64,000 nucleotides of DNA from assembly GCF_026151205.1 (NCBI RefSeq), contig NC_087084.1:8415394-8479393 (forward strand). Reading direction: 5' to 3'. The position numbers and the translations under genes are program-made. This document shows positions 46,849-57,740 of the stretch, in pieces (position 1 is the first letter of the stretch; the number at the start of each line of letters is the position of its first letter). The DNA is from Bolinopsis microptera. Taxonomy: Eukaryota > Ctenophora > Tentaculata > Lobata > Bolinopsidae. Below the pieces are notes generated by a model that did no database searches, was not told the DNA's origin, and saw only the letters and a program-made list of their open reading frames with translations.

Positions 46849-48067
46849 ATGGATGACGTTGAGCTAAGCCGGCTACTGGGCCGAGTTACTTCCGCCCTTG
46901 ACTGTGCTAAAGATACTGAAAATGACCTATTCCGGTTAGTTATACGCCCTTATACGTAAAACTAAAGAGCGATATGACATTTCTTATCATCTTTATGACC
47001 TTTATTTTGATTTACATGTAACAACGTAAAATTAACGTGTCTTTCTTAATTTCAGGATGCAGACTACGTTGATGAGTGTTTTGAAGAAATATGGGGACCC
47101 AGAATACTCACTCATTAATGAACCTGAAGAAGACATTGTAGATGCCCATGAAAGTGTAACTCGTGTAATCGAAGATACAGATGAAAGTCTGATTTCTTCC
47201 GAGAATGAAGTAGACCAGCCAAGACTTATTGGTCACCAAGACAAAACAGCCCGACTAGATGACTCCGATGATGACGTGGATGCTGACGGTGGTAGTTGGA
47301 GGCCCAATAGTCTTGAAGTCTACAAAAAGAGGACCACTAAAGCAGAGGAACAAGCCAATCCTTTTAAGAAGTATCCTGGTCTTCTCCACAAGTTTGCGCC
47401 ACAAAACAGAACGACTGATGCAAGCTCAGCTAGAGAAACTCACGCTGAAGTATCTGATGAGTCGACTGATGAAAGTTACCAGACCCCCTCTTCATCCCAC
47501 TGTGACCTTCTGTCCGCGGATTCAAACCCTCCTGCGGCTCTCTTTGAGGAGCAAAATGCTGTTCAAATAGAAACTGATCCCAGACCCACAGTAAGTGACT
47601 GTGATACACCAGAAACACCTGTAAATACAGGTGATGTTGAACTGTCAGAGGTGATAAGTCAGGCTAGCAAACTGATGATAGACGCCATGAATATAGAACA
47701 AAGACCTGTCCCTCCACTTGCTTTCCGTAATGCATCAACTCCAATAAGACACAACAGTCCTCCCAACCCCACAGAAAGGTTTCTCAGTGATGACTTTGAA
47801 CCCTTTACCCTCATCTCACCTCATCCATCAACCTCCGCAAGCAATCCCTCCGCCCGACAAGATCTGAACCCCGGATCTTACAATAGAGCGGTCTCCTCCC
47901 CGGTACGGACTCAGACCACCCCTGTAGATACACCCTACAGAGGGTACGAAACACTGCCTACTAATCTGGAACCCGGGTGTCCGCTGTGTGGCCTGGTCTT
48001 CACACAGGATCATGATTTGTCGTATAGAAACTTCCATGCTAATTCGTGTCTCGATACTTTAGGATAG
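46849..48067 (+). CDS. Acidic disordered protein with C-terminal UBZ-like zinc finger
   Basis: Exon 46849-46934 (MDDVELSRLLGRVTSALD...) joins 47056-48067 in frame for 365 residues. The N-terminal ~50 residues are predicted helical by eye (SRLLGRVTSALDCAKDTEND, then MQTTLMSVLKKYG). The middle is acidic and rich in S, T and P, likely disordered. The C-terminus (about 336-360) reads CPLCGLVF...FHANSC, a C-x2-C...H-x3-C finger like the ubiquitin-binding UBZ fingers of TAX1BP1/optineurin-type adaptors. If so, the protein could be a ubiquitin-binding adaptor, but no family is recognised and classical zinc ligation is the only firm point. The terminal position of the finger is typical for UBZ adaptors. 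ATTAAA at 48296-48301 is a possible poly(A) signal. Confidence 0.75.
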
Positions 48068-48786
48068 GAATTTGGTAAATTTTGAGAGCTGTTCAAGACT
48101 TTTTATGACATAGTTTAAGGTCGATTTTTTGTTTTTTTTTGTTCGTGGTTCACGAGTATATTTTGCAGGTGTAATAGTTGTATGAAATGGAATTCTTAGT
48201 AATAATAGTATTGTAGAAATAGGTACATACTTAGTCTTATAACCTAGAAATTGCATAATTATTTGGTGTAGTTTTAATTGTTTATCAATAATGCCATTAA
48301 ATTGAGATGGATGTTTTGTATGTTTTGGTAATACTTTAGAAATTGCATTGATCGTCATTTTGCTTTTATGAGAATTTTGTGGCGGGAAGATAAACTGGTG
48401 TTAAGAATCAAATACTGTTAACTGTTGATAATTCCTGAATTGTCAAATCTGCATGTCATAACAATAGTATATCAAATTCATTTGATCTGGATAAAACCAT
48501 TTTTAATCACAAAATTGATAGAGTTTAATGTTTTGATGAGATGTATTTTATGATTTTGTTTCTATAATTGAATATGTAAAAAATTCGTTTAATTTTAAAA
48601 AAAGTTGTACCGATAAATGGAAAAAATGACGTATAAACTCAAGTAATCTTATTGCTTGAAAGAAATTTCTGTAAGATACTTAGATATCACCAGATTGAAT
48701 CTAAAAATTAAATTGGTCACAATATGTCCGTTTAATGTTCTTTAAAAATGTCACTTTTTATAATATTTAAACGTAGAACGTAGATT

Positions 48787-50028
48787 ATGAAGCAGAGATA
48801 TTATCCGCAATGGGATTCCCAGTTCTACGACAGTGTTTTCGCTAATCCAGCTCCGGATCCTTTAAAGAACCTGAAAGAGGTATGTAACAGCTACTGTAAC
48901 AGCTACTGTAACAGCTACTGTAACAGTTACTGTAACAGCTACTGTAACAGCTACTGTAACAGTTACTGTAACAGCTACTGTAACAGCTACTGTAACAGCT
49001 ACTGTAACAGCTACTGTAACAGCTACTGTAACAGCTACTGTAACAGCTACTGTAACAGCTACTGTAACAGCTACTGTAACAGCTACTGTAACAGCTACTG
49101 TAACAGCTACTGTAACAGCTACTGTAACAGCTACTGTAACAGCTACTGTAACAGCTACTGTAACAGCTACTGTAACAGCTACTGTAACAGCTACTGTAAC
49201 AGCTACTGTAACAGCTACTGTAACAGCTACTGTAACAGCTACTGTAACAGCTACTGTAACAGCTACTGTAACAGCTACTGTAACAGCTACTGTAACAGCT
49301 ACTGTAACAGCTACTGTAACAGCTACTGTAACAGCTACTGTAACAGCTACTGTAACAGCTACTGTAACAGCTACTGTAACAGCTACTGTAACAGCTACTG
49401 TAACAGCTACTGTAACAGCTACTGTAACAGCTACTGTAACAGCTACTGTAACAGCTACTGTAACAGCTACTGTAACAGCTACTGTAACAGCTACTGTAAC
49501 AGCTACTGTAACAGCTACTGTAACAGCTACTGTAACAGCTACTGTAACAGCTACTGTAACAGCTACTGTAACAGCTACGGTAACAGCTACTGTAACAGCT
49601 ACTGTAACAGCTACTGACATAACAGCTACTGTAACAGCTACTGTAATAGCTACTGTAACAGCTACTGTAACAGCTACTGTAACAGCTACTGTAAGAATTA
49701 ATATTTTTGAAGCACTTCAACTGCAGGTATTTAAAATTAACTTTTTATTTGGCAATGTTGGTGATCATCACGAAAAACCTGCAAATTATAAACATCTGAT
49801 ATGACCATAATATCTGATATATATCGAGGAAACTGCATCTTAATAACTCTATTAATTGCTAATTAACTGCTAATTACTTGCTAATTACTTGCTAATTACT
49901 TGCTAATTAACTGATAATTAACTGTTAATTAATTGCTAACCTGTAATCTTCAGGTGAGCAACACAACCAGCACTGTTCTCGGCTCCTCCGCAATCCTTTC
50001 TATCAAATCTCTAAAAGCCTCCTGCTCA
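48787..50028 (+). CDS. First exons of an unrecognised gene, intron filled by a 12-bp repeat
   Basis: ATG at 48787 opens exon 1 (48787-48879, 31 codons: MKQRYYPQWDSQFYDSVFAN then PAPDPLKNLKE), ending at a GTATGT donor in phase 0. The intron is almost wholly a 12-bp tandem repeat. Exon 2 (49954-50028, 25 codons: VSNTTSTVLGSSAILSIKSL) follows a TCTTCAG acceptor and ends at GTAAGT, again phase 0. No domain is recognised. Later exons may be at about 50968 and 61848. Reading straight through the repeat would give a frame of 276 codons (CNSY repeats), but the perfect donor at its start argues for an intron. Confidence 0.5.
48883..49694 (+). repeat. 12-bp minisatellite, about 67 copies
   Basis: Nearly identical TGTAACAGCTAC units run for over 800 bp, with rare variants (AGTTAC near 48925 and 48961, AGCTACGG near 49575, a 3-bp insertion near 49616). 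Because 12 is a multiple of three and the unit has no stop in several frames, both strands appear open; these frames are not genes. The array begins four bases inside a splice donor. Confidence 0.95.
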
Positions 50029-50967
50029 GTAAGTGTTACTAAATTGTTTCTTTGTTTAACTAAGAGGTTAAATCGCCCCTATACTAGCCAGTAGCCATAC
50101 AACCCCGGCACCAGCCATTAAAATGCTTCGACCCATATTTCATGGTAGAATAAAGAAAGGAAGAGGTATTTACTATTTACTATAACTCTCTAGTAGCTCG
50201 CATTGTAATATAATGTAAAATAATAAATGAATTTATTTGCTAATATCATGTGGTGACTGGTGACTGGTGACTGGCCATGATAAAGTTGAAGCCGACGTCA
50301 GACCACAAAATATTACCCCGGTTATCGGTATGAGCTCATTGGACATTGCATGTAACTTTTATGAATACAGTAAAACCTTGATATACTACAGATTTAGGGG
50401 AAATAAGGGGAATGACCACGGTAAATAGCTTCGCATTATACTGTTGAGTTGACGGAGATAATTGGGGTTTGATTGAACATTTACCTTATATTATATTGCA
50501 GTTATTACGAAATTTGTGCCTCATATAAACTACTTCCCAAGTTCATGTATTATGATTATTGTGGTGATCGATCATTCTGTTAAATAGCTAAAATGACAAT
50601 GATTTATATTCGTAACCACGTTACAGTCACAGCACTATATATCTTTAAGTACATGTGGGGTGTGTCTTATATCAAAGATTATGTTGAAACTCTTAAACTG
50701 AATACTATAAATTCTGTTTGAAGCTTCCTCGCTCTCTCTCTCTGCCTCTCTCTCTTTCTCTCTCTTGAACCTATTTTGACCAACTGGCCGGCACAAAATC
50801 ATCGAAATGCTCTCTTGAATCTGTCACATTATAAAATATTTGATTAATATCTACAGAGCCCGTAACTAGTGCAAGTGGTGAGGTAAAGAGTAAAATCAGA
50901 CGCTGGATTTCCACAGATAAAGTGTAATTAATCTACCGCTATATTCTCCACTAACATTCCCATAAAG

Positions 50968-51121
50968 CCCCCCACATACCACCAGCTCATACACCCTCAA
51001 CTAAGATCACATTCCACGCCCCTGCTGGACCCTTCCGACTCAATCTCAACATTGGGCACCCCATCATCATCTCAACAACATGACCACACTCGCACGCAGG
51101 CCCCTGACTACTGTACATCAG
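50968..51121 (+). CDS. Candidate internal exon, Ser/Pro/His-rich
   Basis: About 51 codons (PPTYHQLIHPQLRSHSTPLL, then DPSDSISTLGTPSSSQQHD) look like real protein in composition. They end at a GGTGTGT donor and are preceded by a weak pyrimidine tract plus AAAG. It could be an exon of the gene starting at 48787. The acceptor is poor and the phase is unproven. Confidence 0.35.
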
Positions 51122-51179
51122 GTGTGTGTCATGTGTGTAACTGAAAAGTGAGACTTAGTTGTGTTGTCAGAGAGAGAGC

Positions 51180-51420
51180 GGGGTGGTGTAGGGGGTAGAG
51201 ACTGTGCCAGGTCAGGGTGTGTGGCAGGGGAAGAATACGGGGAATGTGGTCGTCCCACGTGATGTGACGTCATGACACGTGATGTGACGTCATGTACCGT
51301 GCCCTTATTAGGCAGTACATATTAAAGGCAGTGGTGGTGTAAGGGGTAGAGACTGTGCCAGGGCCGGGTGTGTGGTACTAGCAGGGGAAGAATGCGGGGA
51401 ATGTGGTCAACAAGGGACCG
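51180..51420 (+). repeat. Imperfect direct duplication of a ~75-bp G-rich block
   Basis: GGTAGAGACTGTGCCAGG and neighbours occur at about 51187-51262 and 51337-51413, including GGGGAAGAATACGGGGAATG against GGGGAAGAATGCGGGGAATG. Between them ACGTGATGTGACGTCATG is itself repeated twice. No clear gene; overlapping open frames on both strands are low-complexity. Confidence 0.6.
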
Positions 51421-51977
51421 AGAAACGTGTCCACTTCCTTTACTACATTGAGGGAGGGGAGGCGGTATGTGTGTGGTGCTGGTGCAGTGTGTGTATGTGT
51501 AGGGCGGCGATGTTTCCTGATCATTGTGTGTATTGTGTGCTACCAGAACCACCATCTTGTGAGAGAAGGAGGAGGAGGAGGAGTGTGGTTACATATTGTG
51601 TGAATGGTATGTTGTGAGTATTACATGTGGGGTGGAATGGACGTGCTGTGACACATGACTGTGATTCTGGGTTTTGATTAGTTAATGTTGGATGCTGATT
51701 GGTTAATCACTGTCATGACGTGTTAGAAATACACACTTCGATCCTCCCTAGTATGCACATATTATTATTATAGTGGCGTTTTGACTATACCTGTTACCTG
51801 TCATACTGCGAACTCATGATCGTGTGATGCAGAGTTCCCGTCTGTGCATTGAAGTGTTTTAAATATTAGATGTTATTTGTTAGAAAATATTATACATATT
51901 ATTATCAGCGTTCTAATCTATTTAAGGTACTTAAAAAGGACGCGTTATATAATACATAATAGTTTGGCCATACAAAT

Positions 51978-52050
51978 TTCTAGATATTTCTAGATATTTC
52001 TAGATATTTCTAGATATTTCTAGATATTTCTAGATATTTCTAGATATTCA
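51978..52050 (+). repeat. 10-bp tandem repeat TAGATATTTC
   Basis: Seven near-perfect copies in tandem. A 7-bp ACATTGT/TGTACATTG repeat lies nearby at 52361-52412. No other content. Confidence 0.85.
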
Positions 52051-52512
52051 CGGAGTTCTAAAATGTACTTCGTCATATATCACAAATTCCTGTGCAAATG
52101 TTTTAATTTAAAAATTGTTTACTGTTAAAATCCTACAATTCTATAATAATTATCCAGAATAAATATAATATGTGGGAAGATAAAAAACTAAAATTAAAAG
52201 CGACTGCCGACCCCAAAATACGTCCCTAGTATTTTGAGGTCTTTAGCCAGGAATTTTTAAATCTTAGATTCTATAATATAGGTGTGGATTCTGGTGGGGA
52301 GGCGAATCACATTTGTCTTACACGTGACAAATGACAATGCACTTAGGCTTTGATTAGTTAATACATTGTACATTGTACATTGTACATTGTACATTGTACA
52401 TTGTACATTGTACTAGAAGCTGACTCGTAAGTTCCTGTGCCGCGTCAGAAAACAAATATGGTTCACCTCCCCACTTGTATCCAGAGATCTACTTAAACTC
52501 AAAAAAGGGTGT

Positions 52513-55500
52513 TCACTCACTGAAAATAGAGAGTTTCTGAGAGCAGGTCACTGTAGACCCCTTCTTCTCCATCTCCACAGTGTAGTCAAACATTCCTGCT
52601 TCCCGTTACCTTCTCTGTCTGGTGTAGTAACTTCAGATCCACTTCCTCACAGTCACTATTGCAGGTCACGTGATTGAGTTTTCCCACCTTCCAGGTTATC
52701 GTGTCCCAGGTTGTTGCTTTGTTGAGTTCCGCTGTGAGTGTGGCTGGTCTTCCTACTTTTTGGGAGGCAGGTTTGCAGTCCAGTGTTACTTCTGAAATTT
52801 AACAGTTTGTTGTTTTCTGATTTCAATTAAATCTGAACAATTATCCAATGAGTATTTCCTTAACTCCACGACACTCGCTAATGTTAATCTTACTTTTACA
52901 GTTTACACATTCTGACCTCTACTTTGAACTTATAATTGAACCAATTAGAGCGAGGTTTAATACCCTATTAAGCTATTATCGAAGTAATCGTCATATTTAC
53001 CGTATTCGCAGTGATCAACAGATTTAGACCCAGCTACTGATGTTTTGTAGTAGGGACATTGTTCACATCCACTGTCAGTCATGTATTTTCCAGCCGTACA
53101 GGGAGCTGAAAGTATGTCTTGAATATTTTTGGTTTAAGCTTTAGTTTACATAATATTTGTTGTAATGAATATTAGCAGTATTTACTGGATCTAGTAAAAC
53201 TGATATTACGTTACAAGCATTTTAAGCGACTTAACGCGAGTAAAAACAGGCGAATTTGTAATCTTCTTGTTATAAAATTTGTGCTAAAATAAAATACGAT
53301 CTTCAGTTACAATGTTCAAGGAAATTTCAAACTTGAAAGGAATTCTATTTTATCAAAATGTTTTTTACCGTATCTGCAGTCATCTTCTGATGTAGACCCA
53401 GCCGCTGATATTTTATCTTCTGGACAATCAGTACAAGAAGCAGCTTCGGCACCACTGTACTGATTGTCTCCGCATTGTTGACATCCATTGTCAGTCATGT
53501 AGTATCCAGCAGTACAGGGAACTGAAAGAATTTGTGCGTACAAATAATATTTCGAATCCCCGAATATTTTGGTTCAATAGAACAAACTTGAGGTAAACAT
53601 GAATATATCTATCGCGTAACAGAGAACAGGTTTCGATTAAATTTTTCTATTACCGTATGTGCAATCAGCCTCTGATTTAGACCCATCTTTTGATGTTTTG
53701 TCTGCTCCACATTTTACACATCCACTGGTAGTCATGTAGTCTCCAGCAGTACAGGAAACTGAAAGTATTTGCGCGTTTTATATCTCGAATCCCCGAAATC
53801 TTTGTTGTTTCAGAACAAACTTGGGGTAACATTAATATATCTATCTCGTAACAGAGAACAGGTTTCGATTAAGTTTTTTGGTACCATATGTGCAAGCATC
53901 CTCTGATGTAGAACCAGCTGGCGATGTTTTGCTATCGGGACATCCAGTACAAGAGTCAATTCCAACTGCTCCGTCGTTGCTGTAACTGTTAGCTCCGCAT
54001 TGTTGACATTCACTGTCAGTCATGTACTTTCCAGCGGTACAAGCTGAAAGAATGAGTTATTATAATATAGGGGGAGACCACAAACATTGTGTTACACATT
54101 CTTTTCAACTTTCGATCATCTTAACATCAAAAGTTTCATACCCAAACAATCAGACTGTTCCGTGCCTTCCCCTGCTGCTACAGTTTTACCGTTAGGACAT
54201 GGGCGACAATCTGTTTTGAAGGAATCACCGCTATAACCTCCGCTACTATATGTTCCTTTTCTACAGGGTTTACAACCTTGGCCTTCAGATGATAGGTAGA
54301 ATCCACCATCACATGGGACTGCAATATTGAAAATATGTAAGTTATAGAAGTTCTAGAAATGAAGTTCTATTAGTATTAAGACGATTATACCAATACTTCA
54401 TTTCAAACTTCATTTCTAGTTAGTGGTAACCAAAACTAAAGTTAACTTTCATCTGAAGTCAAATGAAGTGAATACTAATAACTAACTTCTAGCCATCTTT
54501 AAATAAATAAAAGTTTTAAAAACCATGCCCTATCAAGACACTTATTGATAACTTGAAACATTTGGCCTAGTATAACAGAGTTCGGGTATTTTTCTAACGT
54601 TTTACCTCGCATTTTATCCAAGATCTTACCACTCAAAATCTCAACTTAACCACATACGTGACAACTAATAGTGTTAATCTGAAATCAGTACTAAGATAAA
54701 GAAGTCATTTATCTTTGTGTTTTGTCACCTTTATATGCACAAAGATAGTTGTCTTGCCAGTCATAGACATTGCTCTGTGCACTGTCATATATCTGTATGC
54801 ACTCCTTGCCTGTTTATTTTGCCCTTTGCACTCCACTTAAATCCGTATGGAGAATCTTTGGGCATGCAGAGCCAGTTGTCTTTCCATTTATCTAACCTTG
54901 CTTCATTAACCGGGATGCAGTGTTTTCTGTCTCAGGCCCCGGGTTGTTCTTTCGTCTTATTTGAAAGGTTTGTTCATGTCATGTTCACATAGTTGCCAGT
55001 TGGTATGTTTAGAATAAAGTCGAGCTTAATTTTAATTAAAATATCAAGATATGTTTAGTTTTCAGATAATATGCATGATATAATATATTTTATTTAATAG
55101 GTATTATATATTATTTAAGGTTTTAAATTGTCTAAAATCCTATGTTGTCTCATTAACTCAGCAGCAATAAGAGTAGTAATTACATAGTCCACATTTAATG
55201 CAGCGTCATTAATTATATCATAGTGATGGGCTTCAACCTAAAGCATTTCAACAGAAGGTAAATATAAATAATAAAACATACAGCAACTTACTATTCGTCC
55301 ATGTCAACAGTTTTTCCCCGTTGTTCTGGTTCCAGCACAAGTAGTTGTCTTCCCAACTGTCAGGTGCACTTTCTCTTAACCAGACACATTGGTCATCATT
55401 ATATCCCCTTCTTGCGGAATTCGACATGAACCACTTAAAATCTTCTGGCCACGCCGGGAGAGGGGACCCTATAGATAACAATTATAATTTTGACTGATCA

Positions 55501-55739
55501 CAACTTGTAAGTCAGAAGATTACATTGTACATTATGTCACTCATCAAACAAGATACCGGCTCATGATAATTTATTGGATCATTTCATATAATTTCTAAAA
55601 GTCCGTATCATAAAGTTGACATTATGAAAGTTTATGAATGTTTATATAACACAACATTATTTAACATACCTGTTGCTGTTGAAAGAGGAGTCCACCACAA
55701 AAAGCAGAGTCCTCCGAATAGTATTTCAAGTAATGTCAT
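52513..55739 (-). CDS. Secreted cysteine-rich repeat protein (GCC2/ephrin-receptor-like) with frameshifted last domain
   Basis: Eight phase-1 exons on the minus strand: 55739-55670, 55468-55292, 54318-54142, 54043-53885, 53758-53654, 53521-53369, 53105-53001 and 52791-52513. Exon 1 is a signal peptide (MTLLEILFGGLCFLWWTPLS). Exon 2 (WFMSNSARRGYNDDQCVWLR, then DNYLCWNQN) is unrecognised. Exons 3-7 each encode a cysteine-rich unit of the GCC2/ephrin-receptor-like type (CTAGYYMTDNGCQQC, then DKISAAGSTSEDDC). Exon 8 starts EVTLDCKPASQKVGRPATLT, Ig-like, but meets TGA at 52588-52586; one base of frameshift would continue it (FDYTVEMEKKGSTVTC) to a stop at 52513. A TATATAA lies about 30 bp before the ATG. 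A secreted recognition protein is inferred. Confidence 0.75.
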
Positions 55740-55767
55740 GATACGATTACATTAGCTGTAGTAGTGA

Positions 55768-55774
55768 TTATATA
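55768..55774 (-). promoter_or_regulatory. TATA-box-like TATATAA
   Basis: TATATAA on the minus strand, 29 bp before the ATG at 55739. If it works as a TATA box, the 5' UTR is only a few bases long. Confidence 0.3.
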
Positions 55775-55789
55775 GATTAAATATTTTAG

Positions 55790-56480
55790 AAATCGAGAGG
55801 CAGGATTGCCCAAATAGGGTTGAAATAAGTACTTAATTATTGATTTTCACTGAGATACTGAGATCAGGTATTCAATGTTGATGAAAAGTTAAGAGAGATA
55901 AAAGGCAACTTCGTAATCTAGCTATGCACAGTTGTAGTTGGGGCATAGTTGGGGCACAAAACTGAAATTCCTGGGACACAATTTGGACACAATTGGGGCA
56001 AAAAGTGACCTGGAGACCTGGGCACCATTTAGGGAAGAATCGTAAAATAAAGTAACTGGTAACACACGTCGTGAAGTTCCCTCGAAGCAAACCACAACCA
56101 AAGAACAAAATAACTCAGCGACCAACGAAACCTTTAAACTACCTCCACTGCCTCCTGCGAACAAAGGTCTACAAACAACAACAACAAACAAACAACACTC
56201 ACAATTAGACTTCACAGCTCTCAATATCATAAATAATTGATAGTGGCGTTGCTGTAAAGACCAACTTTCACCATTAAAGCAGATGTCAAAGCAGATGATT
56301 CGACCTCCTTCTTTCTTTTCCGGCTAGAAATGTCTTATTCTTTACAAAATGCGCTTTGTTATAATGCTAATATCATGCTGAACAAGGACCCTGGTCGGTG
56401 CCTGGTCGGGTGTTTGTGAGTGGTGCCTGGATTACAATCCTCGCTTTGGGGACATTGTACGACGTACGTAATAAACATTA
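55790..56480. other. Intergenic, no gene seen
   Basis: Minus-strand open frames between 55872 and 56230 (e.g. CRPLFAGGSGGSLK) lack splice support and a recognisable domain, so they are not called as a gene. Confidence 0.4.
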
Positions 56481-56482
56481 AA

Positions 56483-57740
56483 CTAACTCTCTTCTGATGT
56501 TCTATTGTTGAAGCCGGTCATAGAAGGCATCATGTACTGTAGCCGGTGGGCCCGACATGATACGACATATCTCGACACGTCGGGGTTTGTCGGGGTTTTT
56601 GGTTTGGAGGCCTTCAAGCTTTACGTGGAAAAACACTATACAATAAGGCCTCATGTAGCCGGTGGGCCCGAGGCAAAACCCCTCGACAAACCCCGACAAA
56701 CGGGATATGTCGGGGTTTGTCGGGGTTTGTCGAGCCTGGAGGCTACATGATGCCTCATAGAAGAGCTTTTTGTGAGAAGCCCGCCAGAAGGTTAATCATG
56801 GAAACAGAAAAACGATTTCAGGACATTGATAAAAGATAAATAGACAACGATAAATAGAGAAAGGAAGCAGACAATATAGATATTGGCTGGCACTGGCGGG
56901 GGTCTGGAAACATATAATTGATACGACAGGTTATTTGTTTCTGAAGCTTTCACATAACTTGTTTTAAACGTCTTAACTCTTTAGTTAGGTGGAACTTCAA
57001 GGCTAACGCACATTGTCTAAGCAGTCTGCTCGTCAAATTTCGTAACAAATTCTTTAAGAAAAGAGCAGAACTGGACAGCCAATGATGAGCACTAAATTTC
57101 ATTTCGACGGGGGTTTTCTTAAATGAACGCATCTTTTCGTCTGCAACTCGTCTAGTTTATAGAATACAGAACTTACGACATGACGTCCAACATCAAATCT
57201 CTAACTCTCTTCTGATGCTCTATTGTTAAAGCCGGTCATAGAAGAGCTTTTTGTGAGAAGCCCGCCAGAAGGTTAATCATTATTACATGGAGCAGGCTGC
57301 TCGTCAAATTTCGTAACAAATTCTTTAAGAAAAGAGCAGAACTGGACAGCCAATGATAAGCACTAAATTTCATTTCGACGGGGTTTTCTTATATGAACGC
57401 ATCTTTTCGTCTGCAACTCGTCTAGTTTATAGAATACAGAACTTACGACATGACGTCCAACATCAAATCTCTAACTCTCTTCTGATGCTCTATTGTTAAA
57501 GCCGGTCATAGAAGAGCTTTTTGTGAGAAGCCCGCCAGAAGGTTAATCATTATTACATGGAGCAGGCTGCTCGTCAAATTTCGTAACAAATTCTTTAAGA
57601 AAAGAGCAGAACTGGACAGCCAATGATAAGCACTAAATTTCATTTCGACGGGGTTTTCTTATATGAACGCATCTTTTTGACTGCAACTTAGAATATAGGT
57701 AGTTACTATATGTCCAAGTTTATAGAATACAGAACTTACG
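56483..57740 (+). repeat. 270-bp tandem array, three copies
   Basis: Copies at 57201-57470 and 57471-57740 are nearly identical over 270 bp (starting CTAACTCTCTTCTGATGCTC). A third, diverged copy spans 56483-57200, lengthened by a MITE (56526-56754) and by about 200 bp of other sequence. No coding potential. Confidence 0.85.
56526..56754. mobile_element. 229-bp hAT-type MITE with 8-bp target duplication
   Basis: Inverted ends GGCATCATGTA and TACATGATGCC are flanked by TCATAGAA on both sides (56518-56525, 56755-56762). The same site is empty in the two other tandem copies (GGTCATAGAAGAGC near 57235 and 57505), which fixes the insertion boundaries. The interior has several inverted CGGGGTTTGTCG runs. 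No coding capacity. Confidence 0.85.

Noticed and set aside
48842-49720. Long open frames on both strands through the 12-bp repeat (SSCY, VAVT and CNSY repeats)
   Set aside because: They follow from a 12-bp period without stops; on the plus strand a good donor/acceptor pair removes the array as an intron.
51322-51617. Overlapping frames on both strands near 51.4 kb (e.g. CVWCWCSVCMCRAAMF)
   Set aside because: Low-complexity GT-rich sequence next to a duplicated block; no splice sites or domain support.
52575-52605. A 14-nt GTAACG...AG stretch as an intron explaining the frame change
   Set aside because: Far too short for a spliceosomal intron, and removing it does not restore the downstream frame.
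55922-56230. Minus-strand frame with hydrophobic and SGG stretches
   Set aside because: No acceptor/donor, no recognisable domain, and a second overlapping frame is equally open.
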